A stretch of DNA of 64,000 bases from Methylobacterium aquaticum (lineage in GTDB: Bacteria; Pseudomonadota; Alphaproteobacteria; Rhizobiales; Beijerinckiaceae), in NCBI RefSeq assembly GCF_016804325.1, contig NZ_CP043627.1:5973501-6037500 (forward strand). Direction: 5' to 3'. Positions 35,892-43,918 of this stretch are shown piece after piece. The notes beneath the pieces are model-generated. The model worked only from the letters and a program-made list of their open reading frames with translations, did no database searches and was not told the DNA's origin. A program made the translations under genes and the position numbers. Positions within the stretch are counted from its first letter, which is position 1; each line of letters opens with the position of its first letter.

Positions 35892-36399
35892 TCGTCACGC
35901 AAGCGGGCGGCGCGCCCTGCTCCTGTGTGCCGCCGCCGGCCTCGCCCTGGCCGCGGTACAGGCGTTCGGAGACGAGGCGAAGCCAGCCTCGCCGATCTAC
36001 GGCATCACCGTTCCTGACGGATATCGCGATTGGCGCCTGATCGCCCCGGCCCTTGAGGATGCACCGCTGAACGAGCTGCGGGCGGTGCTCGGCAACGACG
36101 TCGCCGTGCAGGCGTACCGGACCGGCACGCTGCCGTTCCCGGACGGCAGTGTCCTGGTTAAGCTCGCCTGGAAGCGCACGCCCTCCGCCGAGTTCGATTC
36201 GGCGACGGTGCCGGGCCCCGCCACGACCGTGCAAGTCATGGTCAAGGACGCGGCGCGCTACCCGCAATCGGGCGGCTGGGGCTTCGGCCGCTTCATCGAC
36301 GGCAAGCCCGTCGACGAGGCGCAGCACCAGACCTGCTTTGCCTGCCACGAGGCGCGGGTGAAGGAGCGCGATTTCGTCTTCACCCGCTACGCCCGTTGA
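35881..36399 (+). CDS. Cytochrome P460-family protein
   Basis: This 172-residue exported protein has an N-terminal signal (RRALLLCAAAGLALAAVQAF) and ends with the haem c motif CFACHEA. Cytochrome P460s carry an unusual lysine-crosslinked haem and oxidise hydroxylamine or act as periplasmic redox or NO-detoxifying proteins. Conserved YRDW, VLVKLAWKR and GGWGFGRF segments match the family. It is translationally linked to the preceding hydrolase gene. Confidence 0.88.
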   Translation: MAFDRHASGRRALLLCAAAGLALAAVQAFGDEAKPASPIYGITVPDGYRDWRLIAPALEDAPLNELRAVLGNDVAVQAYRTGTLPFPDGSVLVKLAWKRTPSAEFDSATVPGPATTVQVMVKDAARYPQSGGWGFGRFIDGKPVDEAQHQTCFACHEARVKERDFVFTRYAR

Positions 36400-36559
36400 C
36401 CTTCGCGCGACGTGGCTGCGGTGGCTCAGCGCATCGCAGCATCATCTCGGACCCCAATCGATGGGACGGTTGCGTGCGGGAAATTTCCTGCGACCCATCA
36501 GTGGGTGGGATGCCCCGAAGCCGATCCGGCTCCGAGAACGCAACCGGGGTAGGTTATCG

Positions 36560-37636
36560 ATGATCGATGGTACGACAACCGGATCGGGCGGGCTGCGATA
36601 TACGAAGCCATCCTCTCACTCCGGTCTCTGGATCCTGGCGCCTACCGTAGGGGCGCTGGCAGGCCTAATCTACGGTCTTGCCTCCGATATCGAACCACTC
36701 GTCTCCGCCCTGCGCGGCGCCTTCATCGGCGCGCCCGTCCTCCTCTACGAGCGGGGCGTGCTGATGCGGCGGTGGCGCGACTGGAGCCGTCGCGCCGCGA
36801 CGCCGGTCTTCGGACTGGCGACACTCGCGACCTACGTGGCGATGATCGTGTTCGGCAATGCGGTAGCCGGCACGATCCTCCATCACGGCTTCGGCTACAT
36901 GGCGAACGCGCACGTTGCGATGAAGATGTCGGAGACTGGCTTTGCCTACGCTCTCGGGATCTCGGCACTGGTCACCTTCGTCCTGCGCGTGCGCGACCTG
37001 ATGGGTCCGCGCGTCTTTGCCAGCCTGTTAGTCGGGCGCTACCACCGAGCGATCACCGAGGAGCGCATCTTCCTCTTCCTAGACGTGGCAGGCTCGACGC
37101 GCTTTGCCGAGGAGCACGGCGACCTCGCCGCCCAGACCTGGCTTGGGGCAATCTTCAACGCGCTCGCTCTGCCGGTCCGCCGCGCGAGCGGCTCGATCGA
37201 CGACTACATCGGCGACATGGCTATGGTGAGCTGGTCGATGGAGCGCGGTCTGCGCGACGCGGCCTGCCTTGAATGCGTGTTCGACGTCCTACGTATCGTA
37301 GAAGCCGATGCCGGGCGATGGACCGCCCGCTTTGGCGAGGTTCCGAGGTTCCGAGCCGCGCTCCATTGCGGTCCCGTAGTGACGGCGGAGATCGGGCTCG
37401 AGCGGCGCAAGATCGCGTACTTCGGTGACACCCTGAACACGACAAGCCGGCTCGAAGGACTGGCAAAGGAACTCGGCGCTGAGATCGTCGTCTCGGGCGA
37501 CCTCCTCGACCGCCTGGGGGACCTCCCTGGGCACATCCGCATATCCGAGTTCGGTGTCCGTGCCCTGCGGGGCCGCAAGGAGTCGCTGCGGATCGCGGCA
37601 GTCCACGTCCACAAGTCAGCAAAAATTGCCCCATAA
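36560..37636 (+). CDS. Membrane-bound class III adenylate/guanylate cyclase
   Basis: This 358-residue protein has about four to five hydrophobic helices in the first 150 residues, then a class III cyclase domain with FLFLDVAGSTRFAEEHG (metal-binding Asp), SIDDYIGDMAM (second Asp) and FGDTLNTTSRLEGLAKE. It would make cAMP or cGMP at the inner membrane. ATG 36560 has GGGGTAGG upstream. It stands alone. Confidence 0.88.
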   Translation: MIDGTTTGSGGLRYTKPSSHSGLWILAPTVGALAGLIYGLASDIEPLVSALRGAFIGAPVLLYERGVLMRRWRDWSRRAATPVFGLATLATYVAMIVFGNAVAGTILHHGFGYMANAHVAMKMSETGFAYALGISALVTFVLRVRDLMGPRVFASLLVGRYHRAITEERIFLFLDVAGSTRFAEEHGDLAAQTWLGAIFNALALPVRRASGSIDDYIGDMAMVSWSMERGLRDAACLECVFDVLRIVEADAGRWTARFGEVPRFRAALHCGPVVTAEIGLERRKIAYFGDTLNTTSRLEGLAKELGAEIVVSGDLLDRLGDLPGHIRISEFGVRALRGRKESLRIAAVHVHKSAKIAP

Positions 37637-38096
37637 TCCTCGACGTAGCGACGTTAAGATCCGAGTGATTTATAATTTACCACACTAAGCTTCTGGTGGT
37701 ACGGCTTTCTAGCGCAACGTCAAATAGGGTATCCATGTTGGGCTTCGAAGCTGCCATCCTGCTGGGCAGGTTACGCTTCTACGACACGGACTAGAAATAG
37801 TAATTTGTTCGCCGTAGCTATGGTCGCGGCACTAATTTGCTTTAAGCAATTAATATGAATAACTGCTATTATATAAAATTTTGTTATTTCGATACTTAAC
37901 CATGAATCTACGGCATGCTTGATTGATTCAGAGATAGGCCGAAGGCAGCTTTTCTAATAACGACCAGATATGGCTCCTGGGGTGATCTTGCCGCTCGGCA
38001 CCTGTCTTCTGAGCAGCCGCTACCCACCCCATGCGGTCCTTCGGTGGTGGCGGATTGAGGGTCCGCTTGGGGTCAGTAGTTCGCGCATCGATTGCT
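37637..38096. other. AT-rich intergenic region and repeat scrap
   Basis: From about 37640 to 37960 the sequence is AT-rich with no credible open frame. At 38022-38084 pieces such as ACCCACCCCATGC and TTGAGGGTCCGCTT recur that also occur, in another order, at 25578-25660. This may be decayed mobile DNA marking the left edge of the accessory region. Confidence 0.55.
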
Positions 38097-38390
38097 GGGA
38101 CGGCTACCCGGCGGGGCTACCTCGGCCGGAACCAGACGGGTGCGAACTCGCGCCTGGGATCGGCCGCCAAGGCCGGCACCGCGGCCGCCGGGGCGGCGAC
38201 GCTGACCCTGGCCCTGAAAGGCACGAACATCGGCACCGTCGCCTTCGCCGCGGGCAAGGCCGTGGCGACGTTCACGACGACCGGCGGCAACCCCTTCCTG
38301 ATCAACGCCGGCGACGTCCTGACCCTCACGGCCCCGGCCACGCAGGACGCCGCCCTGGCGGACCTGGTGGGCTACGTCGCGGTGCAGTGA
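38097..38390 (+). pseudogene. C-terminal fragment of a phage structural-like protein
   Basis: The last 80 residues (ATLTLALKGTNIGTVAFAAG, NPFLINAGDVLTLTAPATQD, ALADLVGYVAV) have the beta-sandwich pattern seen at the C-terminus of some phage tail or capsid-associated proteins. The frame upstream of about 38100 loses coding character and no start with a ribosome site is seen, so the gene looks 5'-truncated. Family call is tentative. Confidence 0.5.
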
Positions 38391-38686
38391 CCGGCAGGGC
38401 CTAAAGCCGTCCCAGAAGTCGATCCGGGGCGGCCAAAGTCGGTTTGATCTTCCGTTACAGTCTGACGCTCGTGCGTTACGCGGTGCGGAGGTAACGGGGC
38501 GCCACACTGAGCATACGAACGCCATCCTCTACTGACGCTGTCGTCGGGGGCGTACGAACAGGGCGGGCAAATCGGGCCATCCACAAGCGCCCAGGGTCTC
38601 GGTAACCACGCCAGCACGAGGAGGCTGGACATCGATTCCGGGATCCCGATCTCCTGGACGTACGCCCAGCCGAGGAGGTCGCCCCG

Positions 38687-38965
38687 ATGCCGTCTTACCA
38701 CACCTCCGCCAACCAGGTTGCCGAGAGCTTCGACAACGTCCTGACCACGGGGGCCCTGGGCCTCGGGTCGGTTCTGATCGCGCAGCGGCTGGACCTGAAC
38801 GCCGCCTACGCCGAGGCCGCCGTCATCCGTCGGCAGGCTGCGGTCGTCCGGGCCCGGCGCGTCGCGGCCGCCGTCGCCGCCGCCGCCGAGGTCCGCGCCG
38901 GTGACGACCGCCTGCGGGACGCTATCCTCAGGAAGGCCATCGCCGCCAAGCGCGCGCGGGGCTGA
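38687..38965 (+). CDS. Small hypothetical protein (accessory region)
   Basis: This 92-residue protein is preceded by GAGGAGGTCGCCCCG before ATG. It opens with TSANQVAESFDNVLTTGALG and ends in an Ala/Arg-rich, highly helical basic tail (residues 45-92). Function unknown; the spacing and ribosome site support a real gene. Confidence 0.65.
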   Translation: MPSYHTSANQVAESFDNVLTTGALGLGSVLIAQRLDLNAAYAEAAVIRRQAAVVRARRVAAAVAAAAEVRAGDDRLRDAILRKAIAAKRARG

Positions 38966-39084
38966 GACGGGCGCACGGAATGCCATCTCGGGCGCACGTG
39001 ATGCTTTTTTGTGCGCACGCAGCAAGTATCAAGCTCTCTAAGCAAGAAAGACGCGGTTCTCGCAGATTTATTTCGGGCACGAAA

Positions 39085-39114
39085 AAGCCCGCCCTGGTCG
39101 CCCGGGGCGGGCTT
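39085..39114 (-). terminator. Rho-independent terminator
   Basis: Ten-bp stem AAGCCCGCCC/GGGCGGGCTT with a 10-nt loop lies just past the stop of the minus-strand gene at 39136; reading that strand, the stem is followed by TTTTCG. Confidence 0.85.
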
Positions 39115-39135
39115 CGTCTTGTCGGTGAGGCGCGA

Positions 39136-39687
39136 TCAGGCGGCCTTGGGCAGCGGCTCGTCGATGAGGTCGTCGAGGACCTCGCGGAAGTGCGTGGTTC
39201 TGAAATCGTCCCCGTCCAGCGCCCGCTGCGCCTCGGCGGCCGCGGCGGCGGCGCGGGCCGCCTCGATGGCGCGGAACTGCGCAGGCGTCGGGGGCCGCGG
39301 CAGGGAGGGCAGCAGCCGCTCGCCGAGGAGATGCCGGCCGATGGTGGCGGGGTCGTTCTGCGACAGGGAGACTTGTTGATCGACGGAAAGGCCGTCGAGA
39401 TACGCCCGCGCCGCGTCGTCGAGGACCCCGGCCGAGGCCTGGGGCTCGCCCGCCATATAAAGCATCGCGGCGCGGCCCCACTGCTCCGCCGGGGACGGCT
39501 CCTGCTCTACAGGCGCTGTCAGCTCGTGCGCAAGCTCGGCCTCGGCGTCCCCGACGGGATCGGGCGGGACGAGGGCCGTGCGGACCGCGCGCCAGATGAG
39601 CTTCCCGCCCTCGATGACCGGAACCAGTGTAACGCGTCCCATCGCGGCGAGCGCCCGGGCAGCGGCCGCAAAGATCGCCTTCAGCAT
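39136..39687 (-). CDS. Hypothetical protein
   Basis: This 183-residue protein starts at ATG 39687 after AGAGGGGA. The N-terminus is hydrophobic/basic (MLKAIFAAAARALAAMGRVT), the middle is acidic, and a repeated Ala-rich helix lies near 140-165. No known domain is recognised. It is followed by a strong terminator and transcribed with the gene at 39765-40298. Confidence 0.65.
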   Translation of the reverse strand: MLKAIFAAAARALAAMGRVTLVPVIEGGKLIWRAVRTALVPPDPVGDAEAELAHELTAPVEQEPSPAEQWGRAAMLYMAGEPQASAGVLDDAARAYLDGLSVDQQVSLSQNDPATIGRHLLGERLLPSLPRPPTPAQFRAIEAARAAAAAAEAQRALDGDDFRTTHFREVLDDLIDEPLPKAA

Positions 39688-39764
39688 GTGAAATCCCCTC
39701 TGTGGACTGACGCTCTTGAAGATGCCGCGGGTCGATGCATACGACACGCGCCATCCTCGGTACG

Positions 39765-40298
39765 TCACGCTAGCCCGAGGCTGACGGCCTCCTCGTACGT
39801 CACGGCGCGGGCCCATACGCACACGGGACCGGCTCGCGTCACGACGGCCACGTAGTCCTCCCCAGCCCAGTCGTAGACGACGCCAACTTCGTAGCTGTGG
39901 CGCTGGAACGTGAAGCGCGTCGGCTTCTCCGTCAGCCCGGCGCGGATGCAGCGCCGTCGCCACGCGCGCCGGGCCCCGCCCGCGGGATCGATTCGGTCCT
40001 CCGCCTCGACGAGGGGGATCTCCGCCACCGTCCCGTCCGCCTCCACGGCGTAGGCCCGCTGGGGGCTGCTGGACCGCGCCGAAGCGACGGCGACGACCGT
40101 CCCGGGCGCGAGCTCGTAGCGAGCCCGGCCGTCGCCATCGGCCTTCTCCACAGGACAAAAGCGCGCACCCAGCGCGAGGCGGTCTCCCTCTAGGACGGCC
40201 TCGCAGGCCTGCTCCCAGGCCGGGATGGCAAGGACTGGCGTCGCTGTCCTTGAAGGATCGATCATTCCGTCCTTCGATCGCCACCAAGTATCCATCAT
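39765..40298 (-). CDS. Hypothetical protein
   Basis: This protein of about 177 residues begins MMDTWWRSKDGMIDP; AAGGA lies 4-5 nt upstream of the ATG at 40298, and ATG 40265 is an alternative start. Beta-rich segments with LAPGTVVAVAS and VVYDWAGEDYVAVV suggest a small folded domain. It diverges from the plus-strand operon across the inverted repeat at 40331-40376. Function is not recognised. Confidence 0.6.
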   Translation of the reverse strand: MMDTWWRSKDGMIDPSRTATPVLAIPAWEQACEAVLEGDRLALGARFCPVEKADGDGRARYELAPGTVVAVASARSSSPQRAYAVEADGTVAEIPLVEAEDRIDPAGGARRAWRRRCIRAGLTEKPTRFTFQRHSYEVGVVYDWAGEDYVAVVTRAGPVCVWARAVTYEEAVSLGLA

Positions 40299-40330
40299 GT
40301 AATCCTTCGAAAGTCGCAGCATCGGCCTCG

Positions 40331-40376
40331 GGAACGATTTGCACGCAGAAGGGCCTCGTGCGTGCAAATCGTTTCC
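40331..40376. promoter_or_regulatory. Large operator-like inverted repeat between divergent operons
   Basis: Arms GGAACGATTTGCACGC (40331-40346) and GCGTGCAAATCGTTTCC (40360-40376) are reverse complements except for one extra base, with a 13-nt spacer. It lies between the divergent starts at 40298 and 40450, as expected for a shared repressor site. A TTGACG element at 40393 could serve as a -35 for the plus-strand operon. Confidence 0.65.
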
Positions 40377-40449
40377 AACACCGAATTTGCCTTGACGGCT
40401 AAAATTGAAGCGCGCACGCTTTACATCGTCAATAGCCAAGGAGGCGTCG

Positions 40450-40659
40450 GTGACGGCGGAGGAAGTGCGGGCGCTGCTGCGGCAGCGCGTCGAGGCGGAG
40501 GGGAGCGCGAATGCGTGGGCGCGCCTCAACGGCGTGTCCCACGCCTACACGCTGGATGCCCTGGCTGGGCGCCGTCCGCCCGGGCCGGCGATCCTGTCGG
40601 CGTTGGGGCTCGAAAAGGCCGACGCCACATACCGCCCGGTGGAGGCGGTCCATGGATAA
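40450..40659 (+). CDS. Small DNA-binding-like protein
   Basis: This 69-residue protein starts at GTG 40450 with AAGGAGG nearby; the longer TTG start at 40405 is unlikely. It has an HTH-like run (VRALLRQRVEAEGSANAWAR, LNGVSHAYTLDALAG) as in small Cro-like regulators, so it is a candidate to bind the palindrome just upstream. It overlaps the next gene by 8 bp. Confidence 0.65.
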   Translation: MTAEEVRALLRQRVEAEGSANAWARLNGVSHAYTLDALAGRRPPGPAILSALGLEKADATYRPVEAVHG

Positions 40660-41062
40660 GTGGACGCACGGCCTCGCAGCCTTGGACGCCCGCCAGACCC
40701 GCGAACGGCTCTCCCGTCTGATGGACGAGTGCCGGTTCGTCGCCGTCGGCCTCGAATTCTACCAGGGCCAAGGCCTGCGCGATCAGGTCGCCTCGACGCA
40801 GCTCACGCTGGAGAGGGCCGCCAAGGCCGAGATCGAGCGCCTCGCGGGCATGCTGGCCGAGTACCGCTCGGGCCCGCCGCCGGAGCCCCCGCCCTACGAC
40901 CCCTACGCTGCCGCCCGGGAGCGCGCCGAGGCGAAGGCCGCCGAGGTCGCCGAGGACGTGCTGGCGACGGAACCGGAATCCGCCCCGTCCGCGCCGTCCC
41001 GCCCGACGCTTCCCGTCCGGGGCGCCCGCCTTCCTCGCCTCACTCCGGGGAGGCCGGCATGA
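40652..41062 (+). CDS. Hypothetical protein
   Basis: This 136-residue protein has a helical N-terminal half (residues 1-75) and a Pro/Glu/Ala-rich C-terminal half typical of plasmid or phage accessory proteins. It overlaps both neighbours (8 bp upstream, ATGA downstream), showing translational coupling in the operon. No domain recognised. Confidence 0.7.
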   Translation: MDKWTHGLAALDARQTRERLSRLMDECRFVAVGLEFYQGQGLRDQVASTQLTLERAAKAEIERLAGMLAEYRSGPPPEPPPYDPYAAARERAEAKAAEVAEDVLATEPESAPSAPSRPTLPVRGARLPRLTPGRPA

Positions 41063-41382
41063 CGCTGACGGAACGCCAGGTCCGCCAGCGGCTCGCCAAG
41101 GCCATTGAGGCGGCCGGGGGCCAGAAGGCCATCGCCGAGACCATGCCGATGCCCCTCGGGGCGGCGCGGACGGCCATCAGCAAGAGCCTCGGCGGTCGGC
41201 AGGCGACGCACCCCCTCGTCCTCGCCTACCTCGGCCTGCGCCGCGACCCGCGGACGGGCGGCATCCGCGACGATGCCCCGCCGGCCTCATCCTTCCAGTT
41301 CATCGCCGTCCAGGCCTCCGGCGAGGCCGGCGTGGCCGCAGCGGTCGCCCTCGCCGCCGCCGCCCTCGGGAGGGATTCGTGA
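41059..41382 (+). CDS. HTH-containing small protein
   Basis: This 107-residue protein reads TERQVRQRLAKAIEAAGGQK, then AIAETMPMPLGAARTAISKS, resembling a phage repressor-type HTH in which a nearby helix pair recognises DNA. The C-terminus is Ala-rich. The start overlaps the previous stop (ATGA) and GGGGAGG precedes it. Confidence 0.68.
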   Translation: MTLTERQVRQRLAKAIEAAGGQKAIAETMPMPLGAARTAISKSLGGRQATHPLVLAYLGLRRDPRTGGIRDDAPPASSFQFIAVQASGEAGVAAAVALAAAALGRDS

Positions 41383-41630
41383 GCGACATCGACGCCGTCC
41401 GCGAGGCCTACCGCCTCGGATACGAGCGCGGGACTTACGACAGCGGCGGAAGCCCCGTCGACGGCCCCCACTTCGCCTACGTCGAGGCCGCCGACTTGCA
41501 GCGGTGGCTCGGCGAGGAGCGGTGGCATGCCGAGTTCGCGCGGTTCCTCGGTCGCCCGCCGGCCGAGACGCCCGCGCCCGAAGCCAGGGCCCGGTTCACC
41601 GCCGGCGACCCCAACGAGATCCCGTTCTGA
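41379..41630 (+). CDS. Small acidic hypothetical protein
   Basis: This 83-residue protein starts at GTG 41379 overlapping the upstream stop (GTGA). Aromatic- and acid-rich with YRLGYERGTYDSGG and LQRWLGEERWHAEFARFLG. No family recognised; it is the last gene before the hairpin leader of the parB-like gene. Confidence 0.65.
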   Translation: MSDIDAVREAYRLGYERGTYDSGGSPVDGPHFAYVEAADLQRWLGEERWHAEFARFLGRPPAETPAPEARARFTAGDPNEIPF

Positions 41631-41644
41631 GGGCCTCCGTCGAC

Positions 41645-41664
41645 GCGCCAGGCGACGGTGGCGC
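41645..41664 (+). promoter_or_regulatory. Repeated hairpin leader upstream of the ParB-like gene
   Basis: GCGCCA-N8-TGGCGC lies inside a roughly 40-bp segment starting right after a stop codon (CTGAGGGCCTCCGTCG onward) that recurs at 43475-43513 before the next gene. The conserved stem with a variable loop hints at a processing or translational control element, or a protein-binding site. Confidence 0.5.
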
Positions 41665-41703
41665 AACCCTCCCGTTTCACCCCCTCAATCGCAGGTGACC
41701 GCC

Positions 41704-43476
41704 ATGCAGATCGCGCTTTCCTCCCTTCGTCCCGGCCACCACCCCGACGCGCCGGCCGGCGTCGTCAACGTCCGCAAGACCGGACGCGACGCCGGGCTCG
41801 AAGCCCTCGCCGCCTCCATCAATACCCTGGGGCTGATCCAGCCCCTCGTCGTCGTCCCGGGCGGCGACGGGTACCACTACGTCGTGGACGGCAACCGCCG
41901 TCACGCCGCCCTCGAAAGCCTCGTCGCGGCCGGGAAACTGGAACCGCACAGCAAGGTCCCGGCGACCGAGTGCGACGCCGGGATCGCCCGGGAGGCCGGG
42001 CTCGCCGCCAACATCAACCAGTCGCCGATGCACGAGGCCGACCAGGTCGAGGCCTACGCCGAGCTCCGGCGCGCCGGCATGAAGGAGAAGGACATCGCGG
42101 CCCGGTTCGGGCAGCCGGTCGCGCAGGTGCGGAAGCTGCTGGCCCTGGGCGGCGTCAGCCCCGCGGTGCTCGACGCTTGGCGTGCGGGCAAGGTCCGGGC
42201 CGAGGATGTCCGGACGTTCACGCTCGCCCCGTCCCACGCCGACCAGGATCGCGTGCTGGCTGCTGTCCTCAAGGACGGCCGCACTTGGTCGATCCGGGAG
42301 AAGCTCTGCCTTGACGGTTCCGTCGGGCACCTTCTCTCCTACGTCGGCGCCAAGGCCTACAAGGCCGCGGGCGGGACGGTCGTCGAGGACCTGTTCGGGG
42401 GCAGCGACGTCGTCAGCGACCGCGCGCTGCTGCAGCGCCTCGTCGACGAGCGCCTGGACGCCGAGTGCGAGCGCCGCGCCAAGGAAGGCTGGGGCTGGGC
42501 CGCCAAGGGGGCGGACCTGGCTCCGGGGTGGCGCTGGAGCTGGCCGCGGCTGAAGGACGGCCAGCGTCCGTTCTCGGCTGAGGAGCAGGCCCGGTACGAC
42601 GAGCTCCAGGCATATCTTGATGCCGACGACGATGACGCGACGGACGAGGCCATCGCGGCCGCGCACGCCGAGGTCGCCGCCATCGAGGCCGCCGCCCGCA
42701 TCCCCCTCGGCGCGGAGGACCGTGCCCGGTCCGGCGTCGTCGTGACGCTCGGCGCGGACGGCAAGATCGCCGTCGAGCCGTACGTCGTCCGGCCCGAGGA
42801 CGTCCCGGCGAAGCCCGAGCCGGCTGCGCCGGCCGAACCCGAGGAGAAGGGACTGTCGTCGGCCCTGATCGACCGGCTCTCGGAACAGGCGACACGGGCG
42901 GTTCAGGCCACGCTGCCGTCGTCGCCGAAGGCGGGGCTCGCCATCCTCCTGGCTGGCGCCCTGTGCGAGCACCGTGGCGCGGGGCCGGTCCACGTCACGC
43001 TCGGCGGGCTCGGCGGCGCCCAGGCGCAGCTTCACAACACTGGCAGCTTCGATGCGGTCCTGGCCGGACTGCTTGCCCGTCCGGTCGACGAGCTCCTCGA
43101 AGTCGCGGCGGTCGTCGCCGGCCATGCGGTCAACCTCCACCACTACAACCGCTCGGCGCCGGCCACGCGTCCGTCAGCGTTGGCCCTGATGGGTGCCCTC
43201 GATCCGGACGCGATGAAGACCGCGCTGGATGACGCCTTCGACGGCGAGGGCTTCTTCAAGGCCGCGCCGAAGGGCGTGATCCTGCAGATCGTGGAGGAGG
43301 TCCTCGGCGAGGCGGAGGCCCGGCGCGTCAAGGACCATAAGAAGTCCGACCTCGTCCGGTTCGCGGTCGCCTCGGTCCTGCCGACGGGCTGGCTCCCGGC
43401 CGAGATCCGGCATCCGGGCTACGACGGCCCGGGATCGGCGCGGCCCGCCGAGCAGACCCTCGCCGCCGCGGCCTGA
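41704..43476 (+). CDS. ParB/RepB-like nuclease-fold protein (accessory element)
   Basis: This 590-residue protein has an N-terminal ParB/Srx domain: GLIQPLVVVPGGDG (43-56) and the nucleotide-binding motif VDGNRRHAAL (61-70), then AANINQSPMHEADQVEAYAE and an HTH (KEKDIAARFGQPVAQVRKLL). The long C-terminal half is acidic and helical. It belongs to the extended ParB-like proteins of plasmids and integrative elements rather than chromosomal ParB, and no ParA is nearby. It may partition or regulate the element. Confidence 0.88.
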   Translation: MQIALSSLRPGHHPDAPAGVVNVRKTGRDAGLEALAASINTLGLIQPLVVVPGGDGYHYVVDGNRRHAALESLVAAGKLEPHSKVPATECDAGIAREAGLAANINQSPMHEADQVEAYAELRRAGMKEKDIAARFGQPVAQVRKLLALGGVSPAVLDAWRAGKVRAEDVRTFTLAPSHADQDRVLAAVLKDGRTWSIREKLCLDGSVGHLLSYVGAKAYKAAGGTVVEDLFGGSDVVSDRALLQRLVDERLDAECERRAKEGWGWAAKGADLAPGWRWSWPRLKDGQRPFSAEEQARYDELQAYLDADDDDATDEAIAAAHAEVAAIEAAARIPLGAEDRARSGVVVTLGADGKIAVEPYVVRPEDVPAKPEPAAPAEPEEKGLSSALIDRLSEQATRAVQATLPSSPKAGLAILLAGALCEHRGAGPVHVTLGGLGGAQAQLHNTGSFDAVLAGLLARPVDELLEVAAVVAGHAVNLHHYNRSAPATRPSALALMGALDPDAMKTALDDAFDGEGFFKAAPKGVILQIVEEVLGEAEARRVKDHKKSDLVRFAVASVLPTGWLPAEIRHPGYDGPGSARPAEQTLAAAA

Positions 43477-43489
43477 GGGGCTCCGTCGC

Positions 43490-43509
43490 GCGCCAGGCGG
43501 CAGTGGCGC
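43490..43509 (+). promoter_or_regulatory. Second copy of the hairpin leader
   Basis: GCGCCA-GGCGGCAG-TGGCGC matches the hairpin at 41645-41664; the surrounding bases (CTGAGGGGCTCCGTCG) also match. It follows the ParB stop directly and precedes the gene at 43556. Confidence 0.5.
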
Positions 43510-43555
43510 ACCCCCGATTCCTCCCCCTCCACCCCGGTTTCTCAGGAGCGCCACC

Positions 43556-43918
43556 GTGCGCCAGGTCCCCCTCGACATCGACGACACCGTCAACCTCAGT
43601 TCCGTCGACCTCGACGTCGCCACCGGCATCGCGATGTTCGACGGCGGAGCCTACGTCCGCTTCCTCCACGTGAAGGCGGCTCGCGAGTACACGGTCCCGC
43701 TCGCCTACGAGACGTCCCAGGCGGACGCGCTGCGCCTCGCCGCGGCGGTCATCGAGTGGGACACGGGCATGATGGAGCAGGCTGACGACCCGCTCCACGC
43801 CAAGGGCCCGAAGGTCCCCGCCCGGCAGGTCATCCGCTCGTTCCTGCCGCGCATGTTCCAGTGCGAGCTCCGCGACCTCTTCGTCGACACTTACGGCTAC
43901 GCGGGGACGCTCCGTTGA
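43556..43918 (+). CDS. Hypothetical protein
   Basis: This 120-residue protein starts at GTG after CAGGAG. It is beta/alpha mixed with DLDVATGIAMFDGGAYVRFL and VIRSFLPRMFQCELRDLF. No family recognised. Its last base is the first base of the next ATG region, so the chain of overlapping genes continues. Confidence 0.68.
   Translation: MRQVPLDIDDTVNLSSVDLDVATGIAMFDGGAYVRFLHVKAAREYTVPLAYETSQADALRLAAAVIEWDTGMMEQADDPLHAKGPKVPARQVIRSFLPRMFQCELRDLFVDTYGYAGTLR

Noticed and set aside
41645..43509. CRISPR-like repeats around the ParB-like gene
   Set aside because: Only two copies, 1.8 kb apart with a gene between; no spacer-repeat periodicity and no cas genes.
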